Shown: piece by piece, positions 1-4,876 of the stretch
Position numbering within the stretch: the stretch's first letter is position 1
Layout: each line of letters starts with the position of its first letter
Assembly (NCBI GenBank): GCA_023436025.1
Contig: JAEZKX010000010.1
Coordinates: 1-5,665, forward strand
Origin: Pseudomonadota bacterium
GTDB lineage: Bacteria; Pseudomonadota; Gammaproteobacteria; Burkholderiales; Burkholderiaceae_C
Length of the DNA: 5,665 nucleotides
Direction: 5' to 3'
The notes under the pieces: generated by a model
What the model was told of the DNA's origin: nothing
The model's input: the letters and a program-made list of their open reading frames with translations, nothing else
Databases searched by the model: none
Program-made: the position numbers and the translations under genes

Positions 1-69
1 GTGTGCTCGCGCAGCGAGCGCACCATTGGGGCGGACGATGGATACGGTGCGCTCGCTGCGCGAGCACAC
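1..69. repeat. 24-bp perfect inverted repeat with nested palindromes, 3' of gshB
   Basis: Bases 1-24 are the exact reverse complement of 46-69, with a 21-base loop (25-45). Each arm is itself an imperfect palindrome: gctcgc (5-10) and gcgagc (14-19) pair around the triplet gca, and the outer bases gtg/cac also pair. The DNA could therefore form one long hairpin or two shorter ones. It starts 37 bases beyond the gshB stop codon, so a transcription-ending or mRNA-stabilising hairpin for gshB is likely, perhaps shared with a convergent gene to the left. Neither side shows a T-tract inside the window, so a classical intrinsic terminator cannot be confirmed. A dispersed REP-like element is the alternative. 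The left arm begins at base 1, so the repeat may extend outside the window. Confidence 0.85.
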
Positions 70-105
70 CCTACCGACACCGTACCGACAACCCTGCCGG
101 CCCCC

Positions 106-1065
106 TTATCGGGCCTCCTCGGGCGCGACCGCCGTTTCCAGCGCATCGATGAACATCGCCGGCACGTCGAAGCCGGTCTGCTGCGTGATCTCCTGGAAGC
201 AGGTCGGGCTGGTGACGTTGATCTCGGTGAGGCAGGCGCCGATCACGTCCACACCGATCAGCAGCATGCCGCGCGGCGCCAGCTTGGGCCCGATGGTCTC
301 GGCGATCTCGCGGTCGCGGTCGGACAGCGGCTGGGCCACGCCCTTGCCGCCGGCCGCCAGGTTGCCGCGGATCTCGCTGCCTTGCGGGATGCGCGCCAGG
401 CTGAAGGGCACGGCTTGGCCGCCGATGACCAGCACGCGCTTGTCGCCGGCGACGATCTCGGGCACGTAGCGCTGGACCATGATCGTGGTCGACCCGCCCT
501 GGTTGAGGGTCTCAACGATAGAGCCCAGGTTGAGGCCGTCGGGGCCGACGCGGAAGATGCCCATGCCGCCCATGCCGTCCAACGGCTTGAGGATGATGTC
601 GGCATGCTCGGCATGGAAGCGTCGCACCTCGTCGGCGTCGCGCGTCACCAGCGTGGGGCTGACGAACTGCGGAAACTCCATGATCGCGAGCTTCTCGGGA
701 TGGTCGCGCAGCGCCGCCGGCTTGTTGAAGACCCGCGCGCCCTCGCGCTCGGCCTGCTCCAGCAGGTGGGTGGCGTAGAAGTACTCGCTGTCGAAGGGCG
801 GGTCCTTGCGCATGAGGACGGCATCGAACTCCGCCAGCGGGCGCACCACGTTGCGCAGGGTGCGGAACCAGTCCTCCTCCTGCCCGGTCAGCTCGATCTC
901 GCGCACATGCGCCGTCACCACGCCGCCGGAGCGCCACACCAGATGGCGCGGCTCGCAGGCGGCGACGCGGTGGCCGCGCCGCTGCGCCTCGCGCATCATC
1001 GAAAAGGTGGTGTCCTTGTAGGTGCGGAAGAGCTCGAGGGGGTCGGCGACAAAAAGGATGTTCAC
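106..1065 (-). CDS. gshB: Glutathione synthetase (ATP-grasp)
   Basis: This cytoplasmic enzyme joins gamma-glutamylcysteine to glycine using ATP, the second step of glutathione synthesis. The 319-residue product matches the usual length (E. coli about 315). The N-terminus MNILFVADPLELF with YKDTTFSMMREA (residues 16-27) is the family's typical opening. The ATP-grasp region carries ILKPLDGMGGMGIFRV (158-173, glycine-rich loop), GDKRVLVIGG (207-216), ARIPQGSEIRGNLAAGG (224-240) and the metal/substrate segment LTEINVTSPTCFQEI (279-293). I chose the GTG at 1065 because family similarity begins exactly there. The frame stays open upstream to 1242, but that stretch (59 codons) resembles nothing. No clear Shine-Dalgarno sequence precedes the GTG. 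The gene stands alone: gshA is not beside it, and the upstream gene is a DUF2200 protein 208 bases away. Its 3' end faces the inverted repeat at 1-69. All conserved motifs are intact, so it should be functional. Confidence 0.97.
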   Translation of the reverse strand: MNILFVADPLELFRTYKDTTFSMMREAQRRGHRVAACEPRHLVWRSGGVVTAHVREIELTGQEEDWFRTLRNVVRPLAEFDAVLMRKDPPFDSEYFYATHLLEQAEREGARVFNKPAALRDHPEKLAIMEFPQFVSPTLVTRDADEVRRFHAEHADIILKPLDGMGGMGIFRVGPDGLNLGSIVETLNQGGSTTIMVQRYVPEIVAGDKRVLVIGGQAVPFSLARIPQGSEIRGNLAAGGKGVAQPLSDRDREIAETIGPKLAPRGMLLIGVDVIGACLTEINVTSPTCFQEITQQTGFDVPAMFIDALETAVAPEEAR

Positions 1066-1237
1066 GCGCGTACTGTTGCACAAAATGTGGGGCGTTGCCG
1101 TGGCTGGGCCTTTGCCGCACGGCGGTGGCGCGGACAACGCGCCGCGGCTGGACAGGACCAATCGCCTGTCCTCCCGGGGTCGAAGGGCCGGTCCGCCATC
1201 CGCCATGCGCGCTTGCGCGATACGCCCGGGGCCCACG

Positions 1238-1251
1238 CACAAGGCCTTGTG
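1238..1251. repeat. 14-bp perfect palindrome in the gshB upstream region
   Basis: The sequence cacaaggccttgtg reads the same on both strands. It lies 22 bases past the DUF2200 stop codon and about 170 bases before the gshB start. It could be an operator for a dimeric regulator or part of a hairpin. A palindrome of this length is only mildly improbable in a window of this size, so this is a descriptive entry. A second small hairpin (ggacag 1150-1155 with ctgtcc 1166-1171) lies in the same 208-base gap. Confidence 0.3.
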
Positions 1252-1273
1252 ATGGAGCCCCAGGCGGGGCGCA

Positions 1274-1624
1274 TCATCGCCCGAGCACCTTTTCCAAGGC
1301 CTTGCCTTTGGCGAGCTCGTCGACTAGCTTGTCGAGCTGGCGAATCTTCCTCATCAAGGGGTCGTCGACCTCTTCTACGCGGACTCCACACACGACGCCC
1401 TGGATCAGACCGCAGTTCGGATTCATGGCCGGCGCCTGGGAAAAGAAGGTCTGGAAGTCGACGTTCCGCTCGATCTGCTGCTCCAGGCCGGCCTGCTCGT
1501 AGCCGGTCAGCCACCGGATGACGGCGTCGACTTCTTCCTGGCTGCGGCCCTTGCGCCTGGCCTTCTCGACGTACATCGGGTAGACCTTGGCGAATGGCAT
1601 GGTGAAGATTCTGTGCGTCGTCAT
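1274..1624 (-). CDS. DUF2200 family protein
   Basis: The 116-residue product belongs to the DUF2200 family, whose members are short single-domain proteins of unknown function. The diagnostic stretches are HRIFTMPFAKVYPMYVEKA (4-22), the helix EVDAVIRWLTGY (31-42), FFSQAPAMNPN (60-70), GVVCGVRVEEVDDPLMRKI (76-94) and the C-terminal LDKLVDELAKGKALEKVL (97-114). It is full length, with no signal peptide or membrane segment, so it is probably cytoplasmic. The start is well supported: ggagag (complement of 1631-1636) lies six bases before the ATG, and family similarity begins within the first residues. It is followed by a 208-base gap before gshB, so the two may not share one transcript. The upstream tfoX-like gene ends 88 bases away. 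I know of no experimentally assigned role for the family and infer none. Confidence 0.9.
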   Translation of the reverse strand: MTTHRIFTMPFAKVYPMYVEKARRKGRSQEEVDAVIRWLTGYEQAGLEQQIERNVDFQTFFSQAPAMNPNCGLIQGVVCGVRVEEVDDPLMRKIRQLDKLVDELAKGKALEKVLGR

Positions 1625-1712
1625 GGATCACTCTCCGGGATGCGAGCAGGCCCGTGGGGTTCAGGCGAGGCCCGCGTGGTGACCAGTTTGACGTGACCCG
1701 TCATCGTTTGCC

Positions 1713-2054
1713 TCATCCCCCACCGCTGCGCGCCGGAATCCGGGACACGTAGTCGGCGCACCAAAGCACCCACGCAGCCAGGTCCTTGTCGTTCGCTATC
1801 GCAGGCGCATCGACGTAGACATACCCCTTCATGGGGCGGCCGGTGAAATCCATGACCCGCACGTGCGGCATCGCGAGCGCGTCTTCATGCCTTTCGCGTC
1901 CCACCCGGGCCATCAGGCTCGCGTTGCGAATGCCGATGAACATCTTGCCATCCACGAGGAAGGCCAAGCCGCCGAACATCCTGCGCTCGCTGATCCCGGG
2001 GCGGCCGGCCAGGACATCGCGGACGCGTTGGGCCAGTTCGGCATCGAAAGCCAT
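1713..2054 (-). CDS. TfoX/Sxy N-terminal domain protein
   Basis: The 113-residue product consists only of the TfoX N-terminal domain. It shows RRMFGGLAFLVDGKMFIGI (24-42), the most conserved part with the MFGG turn, then LMARVG (47-52) and FTGRPMKGYVYVD (70-82), and ends in an alpha-helical WVLWCADYV segment (95-103). Full-length Sxy/TfoX proteins (about 200 residues) activate competence and CRP-S promoters and carry an additional C-terminal domain, which is absent here. Single-domain proteins of this type are common in proteobacteria and have no settled function, so a competence role should not be assumed. The ATG lies only eight bases after the stop codon of the truncated cupin frame, so it may be read from that transcript. 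The Shine-Dalgarno sequence is weak. The residues after about 106 (RSGGG) are a low-complexity tail. Confidence 0.88.
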   Translation of the reverse strand: MAFDAELAQRVRDVLAGRPGISERRMFGGLAFLVDGKMFIGIRNASLMARVGRERHEDALAMPHVRVMDFTGRPMKGYVYVDAPAIANDKDLAAWVLWCADYVSRIPARSGGG

Positions 2055-2062
2055 GGTGGAAC

Positions 2063-2323
2063 CTAGCGAAGCTGCACGGCGCCGCCAGACGCAGGCTCCC
2101 GCGCGCAGCGCGTGGCGTCTTGCGCGCGCGCGTCCGTGCCGGACGACCCCTCAGGCCTCGTCGAACTGAAGAAGTGGTCATCGGTATCCTGATGCGCGTG
2201 CCACACGAACTCGCCCTTGACCTTCACCACCATCAGGTCGTGCCCGTTGAACTGGCCCACCGTGCGGGGTTGCCATTGTTCGGAGAAGGTGGCGAGCTTC
2301 TCAGCCAGGTTGACCGCTTCCAT
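2063..2323 (-). pseudogene. Truncated cupin-domain protein (first half only)
   Basis: From the ATG at 2323 the product starts MEAVNLAEKLATFSEQW and continues with VVKVKGEFVWHAHQDTDDHFF. This is the N-terminal half of a small single-domain cupin (typically about 110-120 residues), up to and including the first metal-binding motif. Two histidines (WHAH) are present, and the usual glutamate is replaced by aspartate. After residue 52 (near base 2168) similarity stops abruptly. The remaining 34 residues are arginine-, serine- and alanine-rich and resemble nothing, and no continuation of the cupin appears in the other two frames before the tfoX-like gene. The second cupin motif and half of the beta-barrel are missing, so a working enzyme is unlikely. 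A deletion joining this gene to the region before tfoX is the simplest explanation. A purine-rich gaggga lies very close to the ATG. The alternative is a real, divergent 86-residue protein. Confidence 0.75.
2087..2132. repeat. GC-rich nested hairpin and alternating CG tract
   Basis: Bases agacgc (2087-2092) pair with gcgtct (2115-2120). Inside them cgcgc (2100-2104) pairs with gcgcg (2108-2112) around a gca loop. Directly after comes the alternating run tgcgcgcgcgcg (2121-2132). The block lies in the non-cupin tail of the broken cupin frame, close to the inferred deletion junction. It may be a remnant of an intergenic hairpin, such as a former terminator, rather than coding sequence. The energy and relevance are not tested here. 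Confidence 0.35.
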
Positions 2324-2351
2324 GGTCCCTCGCGCGTCGTGGTGGTGAGGC

Positions 2352-2380
2352 ATGGTAGCCGGACGCTGGCACGGCGGCAA
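2352..2380 (-). promoter_or_regulatory. Possible sigma-70 promoter for the truncated cupin / tfoX-like unit
   Basis: On the minus strand TTGCCG (complement of 2375-2380) and TACCAT (complement of 2352-2357) are separated by exactly 17 bases. Each matches four of six positions of the -35 and -10 consensus. The predicted leader to the cupin ATG at 2323 would be roughly 20 bases. Such matches are frequent by chance, so this is a suggestion based on spacing and location only. Confidence 0.25.
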
Positions 2381-2431
2381 TTGGGCCGCTTGGGCGCAAC
2401 AGCCGGCGGCCTGCCGTCCAGCCAGAGATCC

Positions 2432-2453
2432 CACGCCGCCTTGCTGCGGCGTG
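2432..2453 (-). terminator. Stem-loop 3' of the LprI-like gene
   Basis: An 8-bp perfect stem (cacgccgc 2432-2439 with gcggcgtg 2446-2453) encloses a six-base loop, about 13 bases past the stop codon of the LprI-like gene on the minus strand. The position fits a transcription end for that gene, but the following bases on the minus strand have no T-run. It is at best a weak or Rho-assisted terminator. Confidence 0.4.
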
Positions 2454-2465
2454 TCCGAGCCGGGT

Positions 2466-2927
2466 CTATTCGTCCTTGAACTGTGGACAGCCTGCCTCCT
2501 TGCAGGCCAAGGTCTTCTTCAGCTGGTGGGTTCTCGCTTCCGTCATTGCGCCCAGACAGTTCGCGTTCAACATCGGCCGCAGCGTTCCACCTTGCCAAGC
2601 ACTCGTATCGAACCTGCATTGAGCATCACGGTACGCCAGCCAGGCACGCTGAGCCTTGCGGAGCTCTTCGCGTGCGCTCGGTTGTTGGAGCCTCCGCATG
2701 AGCGCCTGGTACGCAGCGTTCAGTGCCACGTCCTTCTCGTAGTAGTGGTAGAGCGCGCATATCGTCATATGCAACTGCACGCCGCTGTCGCACCCCGTCT
2801 CTCCATGCTCCCGAATTTCCTGCTCGGTGAAGCCGGTGGCCTTCGCCATTGCGCTCACGGCTTGGTCATCGGCTGCGGCCACCATCAAGGGGCCGAGAAA
2901 GGCGATCAGGGTCAGGAGCAACTTCAT
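2466..2927 (-). CDS. Secreted LprI/DUF1311-type protein (possible lysozyme inhibitor family)
   Basis: The 153-residue product begins with a clear signal peptide: MK, then a hydrophobic core LLLTLIAFLGPLMV, then AAA|DD with likely cleavage after residue 19. Export to the periplasm is expected. The mature part carries the DUF1311/LprI N-terminal pattern: YYEKDVALNAAYQALMRRL (62-80), then LRKAQRAWLAYRDAQC (89-104), then a region with NANCLGAMTEARTHQLK (121-137). Six cysteines (46, 57, 104, 124, 142, 147) suggest disulfides after export. The C-terminal ACKEAGCPQF may form a local loop. M. tuberculosis LprI, which gives the domain its name, inhibits lysozyme, but many DUF1311 proteins are uncharacterised, so that role is inference. 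No good Shine-Dalgarno sequence precedes the ATG, and the start is chosen by the signal peptide. A stem-loop follows the stop, and 232 bases of intergenic DNA separate it from the toxin-antitoxin pair upstream. I see no gene in that gap. Confidence 0.85.
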   Translation of the reverse strand: MKLLLTLIAFLGPLMVAAADDQAVSAMAKATGFTEQEIREHGETGCDSGVQLHMTICALYHYYEKDVALNAAYQALMRRLQQPSAREELRKAQRAWLAYRDAQCRFDTSAWQGGTLRPMLNANCLGAMTEARTHQLKKTLACKEAGCPQFKDE

Positions 2928-3151
2928 GGGTGACGTGTTAGCGCGATTCTTGTATATCGGCTGAGTGCCGCTCGGGAGCAGTTCTTGACGGTCCTGTTCC
3001 GAAACACCGAGCGCATCCGCCCGCGCCTCATGCGCGTCCTTCGCGGAGGCCCCTCAGGGTGAGATGCCAGGAATCGAAGGACCGGCGCGATGAACTTTGT
3101 CGCATGCTGGAGCCGTCATGAAAGTTGACTTGAGGGGTAGTCCTTAGGCTT

Positions 3152-3162
3152 GTTAGCCATCA
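3152..3162 (+). repeat. Left copy of an 11-bp inverted repeat bracketing the toxin-antitoxin pair
   Basis: Bases gttagccatca here are the exact reverse complement of 3729-3739. The copy overlaps the stop codon of the DUF5615 gene (3160-3162). On the minus strand it reads tgatggctaac, so a core-like heptamer immediately follows the stop, as the R'' site does in many integron cassettes. No matching second site (GTTRRRY on the minus strand) is found in the downstream gap 2928-3151. Confidence 0.6.
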
Positions 3163-3480
3163 CTCCACGCGCACCTCGATGAAGCTGCCAGGCTGCGCCG
3201 AGTCGACTGCTGCGAGTACCTTCTCTGCCACCGCACGAATTCTGGGCCAACTCGTGGTGGATAAGGCGACGATAGCCAAGCGGCGCCCGACGAGGTTCTG
3301 CTGGTACTTGAGGTTCTTATCTGTGGTCAGGAAAACCTCGAACCCCTCGACCTCCGCAGCGGAAATGAGTGCCCCGTTCTGCAGCGTTCCCCATCCCAGC
3401 TCGAACGCAGTCTCGACGGAGTGCCCAACCAAGGCATGACGCAGAGGCGCCGGTGTGCCCTGGTCGAAAAGAATGCGCAC
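3160..3480 (-). CDS. DUF5615 PIN-like toxin
   Basis: The 106-residue product matches the DUF5615 family (PIN-like fold, related to COG4634), predicted ribonuclease toxins of VapC-like systems. Seen in the sequence: MRILFDQGTPAPLRHAL (1-17) with the first acidic residue D6, HSVETAFELGW (20-30), NGALISAAEVEGFEVFLTTDKNLKYQQNL (36-64) with acidic residues E45 and D54, and ending in SFIEVRVE. The acidic residues fit a metal-dependent nuclease site. The gene starts with GTG, whose first base is the last base of the partner's TAG stop (TAGTG on the minus strand), so translation is probably coupled to the antitoxin. The length is typical and nothing is missing. Substrate and activity are not shown by sequence. 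The DUF433 partner directly upstream is the standard arrangement for this pair. Confidence 0.9.
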   Translation of the reverse strand: MRILFDQGTPAPLRHALVGHSVETAFELGWGTLQNGALISAAEVEGFEVFLTTDKNLKYQQNLVGRRLAIVALSTTSWPRIRAVAEKVLAAVDSAQPGSFIEVRVE

Positions 3481-3701
3481 TATGCGACGGCCGCGGAACT
3501 CCGGGCAGCGTGCTCAAGGACAGCACGGACTTGCTCCAGGGAGACGCCCGGGAACCACTGCACGAAGTCTTGAATTGACGCGCCGTCCTCAAGGTTTTCG
3601 AAGAGGGCTGCGACCGGAACGCGCGTGCCGCGGAATACCCAAGCGCCGCTGACGCGGCTGGGGTGTTGCTCCACGGCAGAACAGCTCGTCCAGTCAAACA
3701 T
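3480..3701 (-). CDS. DUF433 antitoxin
   Basis: The 73-residue product is a DUF433 protein (COG2442), a small winged-helix-like domain paired with DUF5615/PIN toxins and predicted to neutralise the toxin and bind the operon's own promoter. The diagnostic text is SGAWVFRGTRVPVAALFENL (18-37), then DGASIQDFVQWFPGVSLEQVRAVLEHA (39-65). The ATG at 3701 is supported by the family-typical MFDWTSC opening. No Shine-Dalgarno sequence is visible, and a possible -10 (TAGCAT, complement of 3709-3714) sits so close to the ATG that a leaderless or very short-leader message is possible. It is the first gene of the pair, and its TAG overlaps the toxin GTG by one base. Autoregulation is expected from the class but no operator is obvious. 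The module lies in an accessory zone beside an IS remnant, which fits horizontal acquisition. Confidence 0.9.
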   Translation of the reverse strand: MFDWTSCSAVEQHPSRVSGAWVFRGTRVPVAALFENLEDGASIQDFVQWFPGVSLEQVRAVLEHAARSSAAVA

Positions 3702-3728
3702 GGCACTTATGCTAGCACTGTCAGTCTT

Positions 3729-3739
3729 TGATGGCTAAC
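3729..3739 (+). repeat. Right copy of the 11-bp inverted repeat bracketing the toxin-antitoxin pair
   Basis: Bases tgatggctaac are the exact reverse complement of 3152-3162. On the minus strand this reads gttagccatca and ends 27 bases before the antitoxin ATG. Its GTTAGCC differs at one position from the integron core GTTRRRY. It also overlaps a weak -35-like hexamer (TTAGCC), so a promoter role is possible instead. Confidence 0.6.
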
Positions 3740-3802
3740 GAATGAAAGGGCCGAGCGTCGCGCGCGCCAAGCTGCTGGAGACGGTGGCGTCCTTGCCGCC
3801 GG

Positions 3803-3886
3803 AAGGCAGTGGTGGCCATTGCGGCCAAGAACACCCGCATGTGCTGGGCGGTCATCAGCAGAGGAGAGCGCTTGTGCGAGGCCTAA
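3803..3886 (+). pseudogene. C-terminal remnant of an IS110/IS1111-family transposase
   Basis: Translating the plus strand from 3803 gives KAVVAIAAKNTRMCWAVISR (to 3862) followed by GERLCEA and a TAA stop at 3884-3886. This matches the well-known C-terminal block of IS110-family transposases (pattern VALAxKNARxxWAVLxRGE), whose catalytic parts are a DEDD domain and a serine-containing domain, both missing here. The same frame runs back to a TGA at 3743, but the preceding residues (arginine- and tryptophan-rich) do not resemble a transposase clearly, so the fragment is cut or frameshifted before about 3800. No start codon, no N-terminal domain and no defined element ends were found. It cannot be active. 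It is on the strand opposite to all its neighbours and marks past insertion-sequence activity next to the toxin-antitoxin module. Confidence 0.65.
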
Positions 3887-4185
3887 CGCAATTCAGTCCG
3901 CGCCCACCCGACGCACATTCCGCAGTCGCAGAAAAAAAATGCCCCGTCCGTCCCATGGGAACCGCGCCGGTTCTCTAGCCACGGCCCTTCCTGTTGTTCC
4001 ATTCGGCCACCCATTCGCCTGTGCATATTCCGCATGTGCGCACCCACCCTCCTCTGCCGAATAAGACCACAAGTTCCGCGAGAGCTCAACCGCCAGGCGA
4101 ACGATGCCCATGCCTTCCCATGCGCCGAAGCCGCAACGCAGTACACCGGGGGCGCCAACCAATGCGGGGGGCGCAAACACACGCC
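3887..4185. other. Non-coding stretch 3' of kdpE
   Basis: No frame here has recognisable protein similarity. Visible landmarks are a run of eight A (within 3931-3950), a 10-bp palindrome tcccatggga just to its right, and GC-rich inverted segments such as gcgcc / ggcgc near the kdpE end. The A-run would be a T-run on the minus strand, about 240 bases past the kdpE stop and after the palindrome. A distant weak terminator is thinkable but poorly supported. The left edge (gcctaacgcaattca from 3881) may be the end of the insertion-sequence remnant or an integron-like core. Confidence 0.4.
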
Positions 4186-4872
4186 CTACCCCACCAACCG
4201 ATACCCCACCCCCGTCTCGGTCAGCAGGTGCTTCGGTCGCGCCGGCTCGGCCTCCAGCTTCTGCCGCAGGTGGCCCATGTAGATGCGCAGGTAGTGGTTC
4301 TGCTCGCCGTGCGCCGGCCCCCACACTTCGCGCAGCAACTGGCGGTGGGTCAGCACGCGGCCGGCATGGGCGAGCAGCACCGACAGCAGGCGGTACTCGA
4401 TGGGCGTCAGGTGCACCTCCTGCCCGGCGCGGCGCACCACCCGGGCCTGGCGGTCGACTTCGACGTCGCCGAAGCGCACCACCGGCTGCATCTCCTGCGC
4501 GCCCAGGCGCGGGCGGCGCAGGTTGGCGCGCACGCGGGCCAGCAGCTCGCCGGTGCCGAACGGCTTGGAGAGATAGTCGTCGGCGCCGGCGTCGAGGGCG
4601 GCCACCTTGTCCTGTTCGTCGGCCCGTGCGGACAGCACGATGATGGTCACCGGCGACCAGCCGCGCACGTCGCGGATCAGGTCGACGCCATCGCCGTCGG
4701 GCAGACCCAGGTCCAGCACCAGCAGGTCGGGCTTGCGGGTGCCGGCCTCGACCAGGCCGCGCTTCGCGTTTTCGGCCTCGTGCACCTGCCAGCCCTCGGC
4801 TTCCAGCGCCGCGCGGACGAAGCGGCGGATCTGCGGTTCGTCTTCGACGATCAGGGCGACGGGCGCATGCAT
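4186..4872 (-). CDS. kdpE: KdpE response regulator of potassium transport
   Basis: The 228-residue product is an OmpR/PhoB-type response regulator of the KdpE subgroup (E. coli 225 residues). It activates the kdpFABC high-affinity potassium ATPase genes when phosphorylated by KdpD. The receiver (1-120) shows the acidic pair E10-D11, the phosphorylated D54 in VLDLGLPDGDG, S81 and K103 in YLSKPFGTGELLARVRANLR. The winged-helix DNA-binding domain (about 130-228) shows HLTPIEYRLLSVLLAHAG (154-171), GRVLTHRQLLREVWGP (171-186), YLRIYMGHLRQKLE (194-207) and LLTETGVGYRL (216-226). The start at 4872 follows kdpD's TGA by four bases and matches the family N-terminus. A longer in-frame start at 4968 would overlap kdpD by 30 codons and is rejected. 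No strong Shine-Dalgarno sequence is present, so coupling to kdpD translation is likely. No gene follows it closely, so it ends the operon. Confidence 0.96.
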   Translation of the reverse strand: MHAPVALIVEDEPQIRRFVRAALEAEGWQVHEAENAKRGLVEAGTRKPDLLVLDLGLPDGDGVDLIRDVRGWSPVTIIVLSARADEQDKVAALDAGADDYLSKPFGTGELLARVRANLRRPRLGAQEMQPVVRFGDVEVDRQARVVRRAGQEVHLTPIEYRLLSVLLAHAGRVLTHRQLLREVWGPAHGEQNHYLRIYMGHLRQKLEAEPARPKHLLTETGVGYRLVG

Positions 4873-4876
4873 GGCA

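Noticed and set aside
1..1521. A 506-codon open frame on the plus strand
   Set aside because: It runs antisense to gshB and DUF2200, whose families are unmistakable. Its composition (Ala, Arg, His, Gly) is what GC-rich third positions give on the opposite strand.
3931..3965. Palindrome tcccatggga plus A8 tract as a kdpE terminator
   Set aside because: On the minus strand the T-run does follow the palindrome, but at some distance, the stem has no loop, and the site is about 240 bases past the kdpE stop. The support is too weak to call.
3742..3978. A 78-codon plus-strand frame starting atgaaaggg
   Set aside because: It crosses the transposase remnant in the wrong frame and has no family resemblance.
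3893..4324. Minus-strand frames covering the gap left of kdpE
   Set aside because: They overlap the 3' end of kdpE in another frame, have no ribosome site and show no similarity.
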